Assembly: GCA_039704465.1 (NCBI GenBank)
Contig: JASFAU010000004.1
Span: forward strand, 992,001-1,056,000
Length of the DNA: 64,000 nucleotides
Direction of reading: 5' to 3'
DNA from: Plasmodiophora brassicae
Taxonomy: Eukaryota > Endomyxa > Phytomyxea > Plasmodiophorida > Plasmodiophoridae
Below, piece by piece: positions 42,176 through 55,581 of the stretch. Under the pieces are notes generated by a model. It searched no databases and was not told where the DNA came from. It worked only from the letters and a program-made list of their open reading frames with translations. A program made the translations under genes and the position numbers. Numbering within the stretch: the first letter of the stretch is position 1; every line of letters starts with the position of its first letter.

Positions 42176-44937
42176 ATGTCCCAGGATGTCGTTGTTCCTG
42201 GACCACCAGCTACGTCTGTGAACGCCGATGCTCACGAAGGCTCTGTCGTGGTTGGCATGGGCTCGCCGCACGCCATACCTCAAAGGATCCACCGCCGTGA
42301 CGACGAGGTGCTTCGCTATACGTCGGTGACATCTGAGTCACCGGTCCGGATCAGTCGTCGGTCATCGAAAGCGCACGTTGCCGTTGTGGTGACAATGTAC
42401 AACGAAACAGCGAACGAACTGGACGTAACGCTGCTGGCCATTGCACGCAACGTCGCATTCCTCTGCAAGGAGGACAACGACGACTACTGGAAGCGGGTCA
42501 TGCTCACAGTCGTTGTCGACGGCCGCCTGACCATGGACGAGCAAGCCAGCAAGTCCATGCAGGACATGGGGCTGATCAACTTCGATGCAATGGCGGCCTC
42601 AGTGTCCGTCGACCCGGAGGTCGCCCTGCACTGCTTCGAGACGACCGCCACGTTCTTCGACGTTCAGGACAATGTCCTTCTGAAACCCTTGCAACTGATC
42701 GTTGCCGTTAAGGAGCGCAATCAGGGGAAGTTGTCGAGTATGTCCCAGTGCCGTTCCTGACTGCTGTCGATGGTCTGACCACTCTCTTCCTTACAGGCCA
42801 CTGGTGGTTCTTTGAGCGTATTCCCCATTGGAGCAGACGGCATTGCCGTCCCTCTAACATGTGTCGCTGTAGGGATCTCGCGCACGTTCTACCCAGAGTA
42901 CTGCATCCTGCTGGACATTGGGACGTTGCCGCGGCACTCCACGTTCCACATGTTTCTCTGCCAGTTCCGGAAGGATGAGAATATTGCTGGAATGTAGGAA
43001 CCCATCTCGTACCATCGTGGCACGTTTCCTAAGGCTTGTCGCAGATGTGGGCAAATCACGACGCGAACCTTGACGCGGACTCAGTTACTGAATCCCATCG
43101 TTGCCGCACAGCAGTTCGAGTACAAGGTTGGCTTCTGCCAGATGGGATCCCGGTAGTGGTCTGACACTCGTGGTTCTCAGATTGCGTCTGTTATGGATAA
43201 GTCATTCGAGTCGTTGCTTGGCTTTCAAAGTGTCTTACCTGGCGCCTTCTGCGCTTACCGCGTCTCAGCTCTGAGGGGGTCCCCTCTCGAAGCTTATTTT
43301 AAGCAGCTGTTTGTTGCCGAAGGTGACCTGGAACCGTTCCAGTCGAACATGATGCTAGCGGAAGATCGGGTCCTGTGCTACGAGATTGTGGCCAAGGAGC
43401 AATGCTCGTACACGCTCGGGTACATGAACGCGGCCGTTGCCGAGACCGACGTACCTGTTGAATTCGGAAGCCTGCTCAAGCAACGCAGGCGTTGGCTCAA
43501 CGGGTCCTTCTTTGCCTTGCTATACGCGCTCATGAACTATCCCCGGTTGATCCACCAGACATCGCACGACATGTTCACGAAGACGACATTGACGTTCCAG
43601 TTCTTCTTTCTCTCGGTTGGCCTCCTCCTGCAGTGGTTCGCAATGGGCGTGTTCGTCCTCGTGCTTCGGTTCGTCTTCGTCGATGTTGTTCGCGCTCCAG
43701 CTCTGGTGGCGTGGGTATCGATCATTCTGTTTGCGGTCCTCCTCGCCGTCCAGTTCAGCCTGGCTCTTCGGAGCGACCCGCTCAAGTCGTCTGTCACCTA
43801 CACGTGCAGCGCTTCCCTGCTAGGCGTCGCCTTTGTCGCAATGCTTGCGGGCACGTTATGGACAGGGGCGACGCATCCAGTCGTCCTCCTTACAGTACGC
43901 ATTCGCCAAGTCGGTTTGCTCGTCGGGCGCTAATCGTTTCGCTCACGCTCAGCTATTCATGACCTGGGGCCTGTACATCGTCCTGGCGCTGATGCACGGC
44001 GAACTGTCCACAATGGCATCGTCGTGTCTAGGATACCTGATCATGATGCCATCGTTCATGATTATAATGCCGATCTACGCGTTCAGCAATGTCCACGACG
44101 TTAGCTGGGGCACCAAAGAATGTAAGTTATCCCCTGCGCGGGAACGATCTGCTGACAGGACTGACGGAGATCGCTCAGTGCATCACTCTTCGTACGACTC
44201 GGCCAAGACCGAGAGCGTTGGGGCTCACGTGCGCAAACGGTTCCAGCTGTTTCGTATGCGCCTGCTGACCTCCTGGGTATCCACCAATGTTAGTAGCCCG
44301 TGTAGACCCCATACCCGCCTGCGCCATTTGGAGCCTGACTCACGCCTGGTAGGTATTGCTGGTCATCGTGACGGTCGCCTATTCGGCGTTGGTCCCGTAC
44401 GTCCTGCTGGTTATAGTATATGCGATGCTCTTCGTCAACTGTGCCCGATTCATCGGATCGGTCGCCTACCTGCGAAGCTCCCAGGCACGAATGTCGGTGA
44501 CAGCAAAGATGGTCCTGGCTCCGATCCGCTACAAGGTCTGGGCATCGGTCATCAAGCTGCCAGTGTCGTTCTTCATTGCGATTTATGGCGCATCGCTTGT
44601 CCTCTGGGGCTTGTCGGACGATAATCGTCGCTTGCGGGCCCTGGCCGGCAAGGACCTGATCTTTACCCATTGGCAGACGTCGAAATCTGGACCCGTCCTG
44701 CAAGAACACCCGCCATTGCGACGCTATTTCGGCATGTATCGCCTGGCGGTCACTACCTTAGGTGTCGTTCTTGTCGCTTTCTTTGCTGAGCTGGCAGCCG
44801 TTGTCTGGCAAGCTGATGCGGTCGAGCATGTGCAGATCGCGGCCATAACCTTTCTGACTATGGCCGCCCTGAATGTGGCGTATGTGATGGATCACACTGT
44901 CCGACGCGTGACGAAGGCCATTTCGTCCCGCATATAG
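42176..44937 (+). CDS. CHS: Chitin synthase (GT2)
   Basis: Eight exons: 42176..42737, 42797..42817, 42873..42993, 43045..43126, 43181..43894, 43953..44121, 44179..44288, 44353..44937; introns 51-64 nt; 787 aa. Exon 2 is a 21-nt micro-exon. GT2 motifs: VVVTMYNE, LTVVVDGR, KERNQGKLSSHWWFF, YCILLDIGT (the DxD-equivalent region), AEDRVLCYEIV (ED catalytic base) and QRRRWLNGSFF (product-binding QRRRW). At least six TM helices follow the core (FQFFFLSVGLLLQWFAMG, VSIILFAVLLAVQFSLAL, MTWGLYIVLALM, YLIMMPSFMIIMPIYAF, VPYVLLVIVYAMLFV, LAVTTLGVVLVAFFAELAAVV). It polymerises UDP-GlcNAc into chitin across the plasma membrane. No N-terminal myosin-like or MIT domain is seen. Intron 44122-44178 is in frame and stop-free. 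Confidence 0.96.
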
Positions 44938-45133
44938 TGGAGTGATCGCCACGTCATCGCAATACATTCGTTTATCCTCTTAGCTGGCATTGCTTGTCTG
45001 ACACTGTCAGCGGGGAAACAGTCTACAGGTCGTCACCATGGCTGAAGCCTTGGTGGCGGTGCTGTATCCTGCCGAACTCCGCGGCGGAGTCCGTGACGGA
45101 GTCCGTACCCGCACCAGCAGGTAACGTCAAGAC

Positions 45134-48100
45134 ATGGATCTGCCTGCAGCGAAAGAGCATCGCCGTCGGCAGGCAGGGCCGAAGGCTCGACGCCGCGCTT
45201 CGATCGAGAAGAAGCGGTCCCAGAATGCGCAGCACTCCGAAGGGAATGCCGAACGGCGAAATGATAAGGCCTTCGCGTTCAATTCGGTCAAGAAGGCGAC
45301 CAAAATGCATCAGCGCCGTACTGATCGGGAATTTAAATCGCATCACGTTCCGATTAAGCAGAACGTCGACCCAAACGATGACGCGCCGCCAGTTCTAATT
45401 GCCGTTGTGGGTCCGCCTCAAGTTGGGAAATCCACGCTTATCAGGGACCTCGTCCGCCATTACACCAAGCAACGACTGTCGAATGTTTCGGGACCGATTA
45501 CTGTCATCTCCGGAAAGAAACGACGTCTAACGTTCTTCGAATGCCCCAATGACGTCCCTTCGATGCTGGACCTTGCGAAGAGTACGTGTGTGAATTGGTT
45601 TGTTATGCCATGCGCTCATGAGTACCGTTCTGCAGCGGCTGACCTGGTCCTGCTGCTTGTTGACGGAAGCTTCGGCTTCGAGATGGAGACCTTCGAGTTT
45701 CTGAACATGGCACAGGTACGCGGAAAGGGCAACCTATTGTGGACGGCCACCATAACATTCTCCTTTCAGGTGCACGGATTCCCGCGTGTAATGGGTGTGC
45801 TTACCCATCTCGACCAGTTCAAAAAGTCGTCCGCGCTTCAGAAAGTGAAGAAGTCGCTGAAGCACCGGTTCTGGTCTGAGATCTATCAAGGTGAGCCCAT
45901 TGGCTGGAGCAACATTGCCGTCCTGACATTTGTTTGCTGATTCGTCCAGGTGCCAAACTCTTCTATCTTTCGGGTTTGCAGAGCGGGCACTACCCCAGAT
46001 CAGAGATCATGAACCTGGCCCGCTTCATCTCAGTGATGAAATTCCGCCCACTTGTCTGGCGCTCCACCCACCCATACGTGCTGTGTGACCGTATGGAAGA
46101 CATCACGAATCCTGGCGAAGTTGCGCAGGATCAGACGATCGATCGACGCGTTGCCATCTATGGGTACCTCCGTGGAGCCAACCTGAAACTGGACTCTAAA
46201 GTGCATCTCATTGGAGTCGGCGATTTCGCGTAAGAGTGTTTGCTTTCACCGTCGTCTAACGTCTGACAACGGGACCCTGTACAGGATGGATAATGTTTCG
46301 ATGCTAGCAGATCCCTGCCCAATGCCGTCGCGTATGAAGGAGAACGCGCAGCGCAAGCATCTGAGCGATAAGGAGAAGTTGCTGTACGCGCCTATGGCTG
46401 ATACCGGCGAGCTTCTCTACGATAAGGACGCTGTATACATCGACATCAAGGACCATCAGGTCAACTTCAGCAAGGTCGACCCGACGTCTTCGAATGACAA
46501 CGTCACCGTCACCGAAGGTCCTGGTGAAGCCATGGTCCAGTCTCTGCAATCGCTTCCGGTTCCTATCGACCAGAACCTGGCGAATTCGTCAATCTCCATG
46601 TTCCGCGGGTCAACCCCAATCAATCCGGATGTCGACCAACCTGACCGTCGCAACCGGCGCAAGGTGGTGTTCGATGACGAACAGGGTGACGAGGAACCTC
46701 TGCATGACGACGAACCTGGATCTGAGACCGATGGTGACGAGGATGAGGAATATCAGGTTGATGACGAATCCAGTGAGGAATTCGAGACGGGCACGTTTGT
46801 TCGGCGGCCGGAGACTACAAGCGATGTCGACGATGTTGATGACGACGACGACGAAGCAGTTGACCTAGACGAAATTTCATTCCTGAATGTGGTACGACCA
46901 GGATCGAATGCTGCGCCGTGACGGTTCTAATGTGCATTAGGACCATGATGAATCTCCACCTGTTCAGTTGCGAACTCATGAGCCTGTCGTGCGGCCGACG
47001 TCGCGCTCCATCCATGATTTAGTCTATAGCGACGGGGCCATCGCGAATGAAAGCGACTGTGATGGAGGCGATGACAGCGACGTGGGCGACATGTTCCGCG
47101 TTCGTAAGACGCCAGCCATCGATCAGCAGGAAGACGGCAGTAATGAGGTTTGCTGGTTTGTTTCGTGTGCAACATGTTCCTTTTTATAAGAGCCGTGCTC
47201 AGGGTGATTTGGAGGCGGTTAACCGATGGGACGACGAAGACGAGCGACTTGCGATTCGGAATCGTTTCGTGACTGGTGACTGGGATGCTGACGAGGCAGG
47301 TGCTGATGATGCAGACGATGCCAATCCATATGAAGTTTGTTGATCGAACATGCTCTAGTTGGCTCTCTCTCTCTCTGACTCCGTTACAGGATGGCGATGA
47401 CAACCAGGACTTCGATCTTGAGGATCTGGAAGAAGACGATGCCGATGGGGATCTTCGTGACGATGACATCGACGTGGAAGATGACGACGCCGCTGATGAT
47501 GATGGCGACCAAACGGAAACGGCGGATCAAGCTCGAGAACGCCGTCTACAGGTCGATTCGCCTATTCTTGTTCAGAATGTTGCTCGCATGGCTGAATTCA
47601 TGTCAGGAGAAAACGGCGTTGAAGGCTGCATTTGATGCAGAGCACGACATGGATAAGAACGCTGATAAGCAGGATGAACCTCTCGAGGACGGCGACTGGT
47701 ACTCTACTGTTAAGGCGGGTATGGCGGCCCAGGTGGCGAAGAACACCACTGAGTTCGCCGATGAGGATGTACACGGCCGCTTGCTTCATGAAGGTTGGCG
47801 ACGCGCTTGCAACAATGACTCGTGGTCGTTCCTAACATGCCGACAGGTGTCCGCGTCGGTCAGTACGTCCGCATAGAGTTGTCGGGGGTTCCACACGAAT
47901 TCGCCACGTACTTCAACCCGAGCGTCCCGATCATTCTGGGCGGACTCCTGCCTGGCGAGGACGCTCTCGGGATGGTCCAGGTGCGATTCAAGAAGCATCG
48001 GTGGTACAAGAAGATCCTGAAGAACAGCGACCCGCTGGTCATCTCGGCTGGCTGGCGTCGATTCCAGACCATTCCTGTCGGTACTGTAACTCCCCATTGT

Positions 48101-49181
48101 GTCCCTCCTGGTGATCTAATTCGTTGGATCGTTGCAGCTGTTGTCGATTGGGGACGCCAACGACCGGCAGCGCATGCTCAAGTACACACCCGAGCACATG
48201 CATTGCCAGGCGACGTTCTATGGTCCTGTCTTGCCAGTCAACACGGGGATCATTGCGTTCCAGTCGACCGATAACGTTGCTGCGTCGTTTCGCGTTAGCG
48301 CTACTGGGGTCGTCCAGGAGATTGACAGCTCGTTCAAGATCGTCAAGAAGCTCAAACTCGTTGGAACGCCAACCATTATCAAGAAGCACACTGCCTTCAT
48401 CAAGGACATGTTCAGCTCGTCCGTCGAAGCCGCTCGGTTCGAAGGTGCCGCACTTCGCACCGTTTCAGGCATTCGTGGGCAGATCAAGAAGTCGTTATCG
48501 GGCAGTAACCAGGAAGGAGGTACCGCTCTCGTCGACCTGCATTTGTTTCACAATGGTCTTATCTGCAATGTTTCAGTCATTCGCGCCTCGTTTGAGGATA
48601 TGATCCTGAAAAGCGATATCGTGTTCTGCCGAACATGGACGACGGTGCGTCCCGTCCAGTACTACAATCCTCAGACGTCTCTGCTCGGTGCCAACTGGGT
48701 AACTATGAGGACAGTACGGCAGATTCGCAGGGATCAGGTACGTTCTGCTGTTTGCGTAGGTCGAACCGTTCTAACAGGTCTACTCCTGGCACAGGAAATC
48801 CCGATTCCAGTCAACAAGGACTCCGAGTACAAACCCATCCATCGCGTCGAGCGACTGTTCCGCCCGATGAGGATCCCGGTGTCGCTTCAGAAGGCATTGC
48901 CATACGCCAGCAAGCCGAAGTTGCTGAAGAAGCAACGCAAACCAACGTTGGAACAGCGGCGTCGTGTCGTGATGGAACCCGAACAGAAGACAATGTATAC
49001 GCTGATGCAGCAGGTGAACACTGTTCGCAACCATAAGCTGGCGAAACGGGACCAGGCCCGGCAGCGGAAGCTGGTGGAGAAGAAGCGAGCCGGCGAGGCA
49101 CTCGAGCGAAAGTTCGCCGAGGTCAAACGCCAGAAGCAACAAGCCAAGTATGCCAAGGCGACCAAACCATCGCGAAATTGA
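45134..49181 (+). CDS. BMS1: BMS1 ribosome biogenesis GTPase
   Basis: Thirteen exons: 45134..45581, 45636..45715, 45770..45890, 45950..46229, 46285..46891, 46941..47147, 47191..47334, 47390..47551, 47607..47793, 47847..48076, 48138..48519, 48577..48737, 48795..49181; introns 43-61 nt; 1131 aa. The GTPase domain has [12 protein letters not shown] (P-loop), [19 protein letters not shown] and [11 protein letters not shown] (THLD, the TKLD-like base motif). Next come [13 protein letters not shown], a long acidic region (for example [13 protein letters not shown]), and the C-terminal block [61 protein letters not shown] and [15 protein letters not shown], ending in a basic helix. BMS1 binds Rcl1 in the SSU processome and drives 18S rRNA maturation in the nucleolus. 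Introns 48520-48576 and 48738-48794 are both 57 nt and in frame. One intron carries a CT microsatellite. Confidence 0.98.
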
Positions 49182-49242
49182 GTACATCCTCGCATGCTAC
49201 ACGTGTACAATGTCGTTCGTTTGCCACATTAGGTGTAGCATA

Positions 49243-52200
49243 TTATGAGCTTGCTGCAGGATAGACTATGCCGTTCGGCAGGGACCCAACTCTCATCAGG
49301 GGTAACCGGAGCGATCTGGGCCTGCTCTCCGGGAAGTTCAGGGACATGCTCTTGCTGATCAGACTGGGTTGGTTTTGGGATGACCCGAGATGCCAGGATT
49401 CGAGCTCCGCCTCGGCGGTCTCAGCTTTCCACCGGTGGATGGCCTGCTTGGCGGCCACGTACCCGCTGTGCACAATCTGCTCGATCTGGTCGTACTGCAT
49501 CAGGCCGAAATGATTGATATCCGGCCGGATGTAGATGTCGATCAGTTCGCTGTCAAGCATGCGCAACTGACGATTGTGGTTGATCGAGTTCAGCCAAACG
49601 AGGATGTCTACAACGTGCGTGACCTAGTCAGAGGAGTGCCCTACAGACGCTAGGCAAGGCACCGGGTCACCGTAGAGTTGAGGGATCTTGCTGTCGCTAA
49701 ACGGGTTGAGCTTCTGAACCAGGATCCACCAGCCGGACACGCCCGGTCCGTAGTCGTGCAGACCGATTAGGGCGCTGTTGTTTCTGTCTTCGACGTCGAC
49801 AGCGATGACGGCCATCGGGCTATATACAGAATTCATGACGTCGACTGGAAGGTTGTTGGTATACCCACCTAGCATAGATGGCGTTACTGCCGTATACAGT
49901 GGTGCTAGCGTTCAGAATGTACCGTCCACAAGAACATCACCATGATAGATAACGGGCGGCAAGAGCCCCATCAGCGACATGGACGCGCGAACGAGCTTCC
50001 AAAGAGGACCCCGTCTCATTGGCATGGAGTTGGATCGCCCTATATTCGTCGCGACCGAGAAGAACGGCAACCACAGGTCCTGCAGACGACGCTTAATGGC
50101 TGATGACCATGGGAGAATGGCTAGCCTCAAGTTAACCTCGATTTGAACTGATTCGCCAAACGCGTCACTGACGGCTCTTGAGAAGGAGTAACCGTTGAAG
50201 AAAGACAGAATTGGGAACGTCACCGCCTTGCAGAACTCGTACCGCGTGAACCTGACGCGAAATCAGTTACTCGATGGCGCCAGGTTGACAGTTATAGGTA
50301 CCGATAGGCAAACTGTCTAACGCGTGGTTCAATGATGGATAGATCCTTGTTGTTCGCCGAGTACAATGCTCCCATGAACGCGCCTTGTGATGTCCCGCCG
50401 ACGCAATCGACATCGATGCCTTCCTCCTCCAACGCGCGCATAACACCTAAACGGTGATGAAACGACCTAGTGCAGTACTGAACCAAAGTGATGTCATACC
50501 CAGATGGGCGAGCCCACGAGCGCCACCCCCGCTCAGCACCAGACCAATAGTTCGCCCAGCGATATATCGGGCGACTCGACGAAAATCCTCGCCATGGCAA
50601 GATCGAACATGATGCCATGAGAGGACATTACGCTTATTAAGCCAGTCGGCAGTATGGGTCGGTATCGATATCCAGTCGGGTTGAATGATAACCAACGAGT
50701 AATGCAACTGGAATAACGCCGGAGAAAAGGTCTGAGCACAACGAACATCAGGGAATCCTGGTTGAAACAAAGCCGGGCATACAAGTTACCTGGGCGCCAA
50801 ACCTGGAGTGGCTATTCCTGCGACGCTCAGCATGCTCCAGTACGGTCAGTTCGTATCGACTTGCGAACGGTCGGCAGCCTTGCCTTCCAACCAGTATGAT
50901 ACAGTCTGATTGGCGAATGCAGAAGCTAGAGTAGGCCCGGGTGTCAGCACCATACGAGAACGGTAAGAGTGCTAGCGGTACCTATCCCAAAAGGATATGT
51001 GTGGCCCACCGTCCGTTTCCAGAATCACAAACCGATGCGATTCTTCCTGCTGAGCCAACCACAGCGATAACTGTTGGGAATATGAGAACGTACTCACCAG
51101 GTGACGAGCGAGAAACGACCCTGGACATCTCCGCCTGGGGACGAATGCGTCGAAGGACGTCGCGGCCGATCAGGTGAGGGAGACGCTGCGAGTTGAGCAG
51201 TAGTGTCGAGTCCTGCAAGCATGGGTCAGCCAACGCAAAAGGGACATAAGGGACGACTCACAAGGTCGGATAAGGCAGCAGTGAGGTTCAACGCGAAAGC
51301 AGCGACTTCATGGGCGGGTGTATCGCCGGCCGGCACCAGCGTAATGGTCTTCCAGTTTCGCTGGGTACGCGGTTGATGCCTAATCAACAGTCATTTGTCT
51401 ACAGACCAGGGCTGATCCGCTCGGTCGGTTACCGTCGGGAAGTCATCTCCAGGTGTGCCAGTCGATTCGACATCATCTGTGTGAATTTCACAATTGTTGA
51501 CGGGTACTGAAGCATGATGTTTCGCAGGGTCGCTCTGGAAATTGCGACCAGCTCGGTATCCCGCTCACAAACGGCACGAACATGATGTATGTCGCTACCC
51601 TCCTGAGCGAAGGTTCGCGATTCGCCAAATGTTTCACCACGCCCGATAGACATGTCCTCTACTGTCCCTGAGTTCGTCATCCGACAGGTTTGTCAATCAC
51701 AACAGTACTGACCTCCATTCGTGAGATCATTAGTGAGATCCTCGTATATCTGCGAGGTGTCCAAGTCGAACGAATTCCTCGTCTCGAAGAAGTGCTTACG
51801 TGCGGCACCCAAGTGTCGCTTGGACTGCTGTGCAGACTTGATGTAGGCGACCCGGACACGCCCGCTAATGACCAGGTACATGCTGGGGTTGCTCTCCGTC
51901 TGCGAAGGGCTTTCGCGGATAACCGTCCCGCCCCTGTACCAAGTCGAATACAGGCCCAATGAGAAGAAGCGCGCCGTTAGGGCGGATAACTGTCGCCCAG
52001 CCGCCCACAGCAACGGCTCCACACACTACACAGAAAGATCAGGCACGTTTGGACAGCGGTTCCGTTGATTGCAGAGCCAACATGAGGGTGTTCACGTAGC
52101 AGGAAGTCGTACAGGTCCTTCGAGATGTGAAGCACTCGAGACGGTTTTGTGGCGCGAACCGTTTCGCCACGTCTAGACTGAGGGCGCGTTGGTCAGTTAA

Positions 52201-53649
52201 TGTTCGCTCGGTCGCTGAAGTCGATATGTACCTCGGTCATAAACGACATGACGCCAACGACGCTGGACGAGGTGATTATGTGCTTCCATTTGCTATCGTA
52301 CGTGCCTTCACGCGTGGTGGGCGTTCCGCATAGCTCTCCTGAGAGCAAGACGTAACAGGCGTCAACTGGATCGCCGAGCTCGAACAGAATCTCGTCCTGC
52401 TCGAGATCCAGAACTTCATAGTGATGCAGGGAGTCGTTCTGGAGAGCGAGATCCAGTGTCGACTCTGTGATATCGACGAAGGCGCATTGCTCCCCGCCTT
52501 GCTGGATTCGGTGACAGTAAGCTATACGGGACGGTCTATCCACACGTCTCAGATTCTGACCGATTCCACAGTGTTCATGGCGGGCAGGTTCAGGAACTGT
52601 GTCAGCACCTGCGTGACAAGGCGCCAGTGCTGCGCCACGATGATTCGGACGAGCGTGTCAAACTGCATGGTGTGCGCCGACGTGAACTGACGAAAGGCGT
52701 CTCTCGGCAGCAGGACACATCGCGCTGGGCCATGCGCCGCTCTTGCCGACAGCTCATGGGTTGAACTCGAATCACTAACGCAGGCATTAGTCGCGGGTAA
52801 CGAAAAGACAGTGATTCGTTTCGGCATCGCACCTGAACAGACTGTAGGGACAGATGTCGTCACCACTCGTCAGCTCGTACAGAGTCGTCTCTGATGGCAC
52901 CCGAATAGGTACCGGTTAGCCAAGTGTGTTGTGAAGCGGCACAGCGATACGTGACGGACCTTGCTTGCCAGCGTCAGGCGTGATAATCTCGATGACACCA
53001 CTAACAACGATGAACATGCCCTGGTCGGCCGAGTCGCCTGTCTTGAACAGATACTGCCCATCGGCCAGGTCGATCGGTTGCATGGTGGCATGCAATTCGG
53101 CGAACGCGTCGCGGTCCAAGGCGGTAAACAGTTTGGTATTCCCATATACGTCCTGGTCGCCAGCGACTTCAATGGTCTCGTCACCCACGTGAATCTCCTG
53201 CTGCCAATCGGACCCATGCGACTGGTTGCTTGGGCTCTGTGTCGCAGTTAACGACATTGCTTGCCATGTGTTTCAACTCGTAGCGACGCATACCGGCCGG
53301 ACGTAAGCCAGGTAGTCGACTGAAATGTCGCGAGTCAGCTGCCTCGCATGACTGCGCTTCATGTGACGCTGCATGGCCTGTTATGCAGGTCTCGTTAATA
53401 TGTTTGGCGCTAGCATCGTATCCGTATGGGGGGTACCCATCGCAGGATAATGATGAGCATGATGATCGACGAAGCGATAGCCGGCTTGCGGCGCCGCTTG
53501 CGGTTCCATGTACGGCCGCTCTCGAATAGCCGATGGATGTCGCTCCAATACCGAGACATCATGGCGCCCATGTCGACAAGCCGGCCGCCTATACGGGCAG
53601 CTTCCGAGCTCCCGACGAAGCGGTACACCGCTATTGATCCCAACCGCAT
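49243..53649 (-). CDS. NTE1: Neuropathy target esterase-type lysophospholipase (NTE1/PNPLA6-7)
   Basis: A minus-strand gene of about 4.4 kb with many short introns. First exons 53649..53437 (TM anchor [17 protein letters not shown]), 53338..53294 and from 53236. Three cyclic-nucleotide-binding-like domains follow: about 53240-52690 ([22 protein letters not shown]), about 52470-52200 ([22 protein letters not shown]) and about 51960-51430 ([31 protein letters not shown]). Then [27 protein letters not shown] and the patatin domain: [16 protein letters not shown] (oxyanion, 50512-50532), [14 protein letters not shown] (nucleophile, 50376-50399) and, joined across an intron near 49870-49920, [12 protein letters not shown] (DGG). 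NTE hydrolyses phosphatidylcholine and lysophosphatidylcholine at the ER. Both catalytic residues are present. Internal exon joins between 52900 and 50000 were not all resolved. An ATG at 53571 or 53562 is an alternative start. Confidence 0.93.
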
Positions 53650-54022
53650 CGTACGGCCGCCGATCACCCGATCATCGAGCGCCCACCCCGACACACGGCT
53701 ATCCTATCCAGAACAATTCTGGTTTCCCGACCCTGGCCGCGACCCGGGCACGTGCCCATTTGTGCCCAGCCGCGACTCGTTGACCAGCGTGTCGGAATGG
53801 GACGGAATAGTGGCCACCATCATGCCGTCCTGATGCACGACTTCGGCGACTACCGATTTGTCCAGTTTGCAGCAAAATGGCAGGCGAGGCCGAGGTGCGA
53901 GACTGTGGATGACGAAGAACCTTGTCAATGGGATGGACGCGTGTCTGCAGATGGAGGATGTTCTGGAAGGAAGGTGGGGATGAAAGTCCGCAGTGTGGGT
54001 GGGTGGGTGTCTGTGTCTGTCG
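53650..54022. other. Divergent intergenic region between NTE1 and F-box/kelch gene 2
   Basis: 373 bp between divergent starts. GTGGGTGGGTGTCTGTGTCTG-like simple sequence lies just before the F-box ATG. No gene recognised. Confidence 0.5.
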
Positions 54023-54944
54023 ATGGCGGGCGCCTGTTGGCGATTGCACCTGCGGGATATCTTGGAGTACATTGGACCGACCAGGGAGTTGTCGATTGTG
54101 GCCAGGACGTGTAAGTTATGGCGGAGTCTGTGCGAGGCCATCCTCGGGCGGCGCGACGTATTCGTGGACTGCTTCTCGTCGTCGTTGAAATACTACGACC
54201 CGCGGTATCGCGCCTGGTACAATGTTGATACGAAATCGCCCACAAGTAATCCACTGGCCTTGCTGCTCGCTGAGGACGTTATCACCGTCGTCGACACGCA
54301 CGACCTGATCGTACGCCAGTATTTGCCTGTTGACCGGACGTGGATAACGATATCCCCTGTGGCGTCGAGTTGTGGCCCATCTGGCATCACCCACTTCTCC
54401 TGCTGCCACTGGCGAGGCAATATCTTCGTACGTACTGTGGATGCTGTTGACGTGTTGCTCCTACTGACTGGATTGTCGGGCACAGTTTTCCGGTGGTCGT
54501 CACGTCGATACGGACGACCCCACTGCACACGTCTGGAGGTTCAACCTGGAATCCAGGACCTGGCGCCAGCTTCCAGCGTTACCGATTGCGTTTGTATCCT
54601 CCGTATCTGCTGTTATGCCGAACGGAGCTGGCCAACACTGCCTGGTTGTCATTGGAAGCACAATCGACCAGGTGGACGTGCAGTCGCTCGGCTTTGCACT
54701 GGATCTGTCGCCACGTGGCATTGCAGAATGGCTGCCGTTACCGGCGCCTCCATCGTTCGTCCTTCGATTTAATTCGCGATGCGTCCTTCGTACTCCCACC
54801 CGGCTCGTTATTGGCATGTGGACAGATGCGAGACAGTTGCGGACGCAACGATTCTCGCTGATCGAATTCGATTCGGTAGCTGGGAAGTGGTTACCCATGT
54901 ACCCGATACCACCCGCACCTTATGTGAGCTACCGGCGATGTTAA
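54023..54944 (+). CDS. F-box/kelch-like protein 2
   Basis: Exons 54023..54427 and 54486..54944 (58-nt intron), 287 aa from ATG 54023. The N-terminus carries an F-box-like segment (LHLRDILEYIGPTRELSIVA, then RTCKLWRSLC). Kelch-like blades include YYDPRYRAWYNV, then after the intron FSGGRHVDTDDPTAHVWRF, NLESRTWRQLPALP and ALDLSPRGIAEWLPLP, FDSVAGKWLPM. The x-GG...Y/W-x-x-W spacing is that of kelch repeats. It should be a substrate receptor for an SCF ubiquitin ligase (inference). The same two-part layout occurs at 4607-6305. It is shorter than usual; blade number is probably below six, so a partner or a missed exon is possible. Confidence 0.6.
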
Positions 54945-55581
54945 TGAGGAACATGCCGCCTAATCCTGGGTGTAGATATTCCCCGCTTTAGTAACGAAGC
55001 AAATCGCTGCATTAGCTCTCGACCAGATGGGCACGTACGTTTCCCAGGAGTCAACTCGTTGAATAGTGCCGGCTGAAGAATGTGCTGTTGTCTAGGTTGA
55101 TTTCACTCGAATACAGCGACGGAAGGAAGTCGTGGACGGTTGATCGACCGCCTGCTGGAACGGCGACTGCATTCTCGTTGTTATTGGGCGCTCCATTGAC
55201 GTCTATTCGAGCGACCGAAATAAACGGCAATGTTTGACACGCTCAAAGTTGTCCTTCCTTAGAGTAACCGCCGTATATATCACGCGAGGCCTACCTGGGG
55301 AACTCTGAGGCTAGCGCGAAGAAGTCCACGTCATGCAACCGCCCGCGAACAGTCTGATGGATCGTTCATGTGCAGCTCCGTTTGACCTGTTGCGACCGCG
55401 TTTCCGTCGTAATCGCCAACAAGGTCGGTACGATTGTCACCCGACGGGAACGCCCTGCCCTACTGTAAGTCGCAGAATAAGAGATGGGACGGTCGAGATC
55501 AAGACGTAGCTTGGACAATGGTCAATAATAAACAGCACAATTGTGGTAGGTTGCTCTATTGTTTGCTTAGATTTACAACAG
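54945..55581. other. Intergenic between F-box 2 and STE20-type kinase 3' ends
   Basis: 637 bp between two converging genes. No open frame with recognisable motifs and no repeat seen. Confidence 0.5.

Noticed and set aside
45993..46233. Separate small gene inside the BMS1 region
   Set aside because: It is BMS1 exon 4, joined in phase by 59-nt and 55-nt introns to the rest of the protein.
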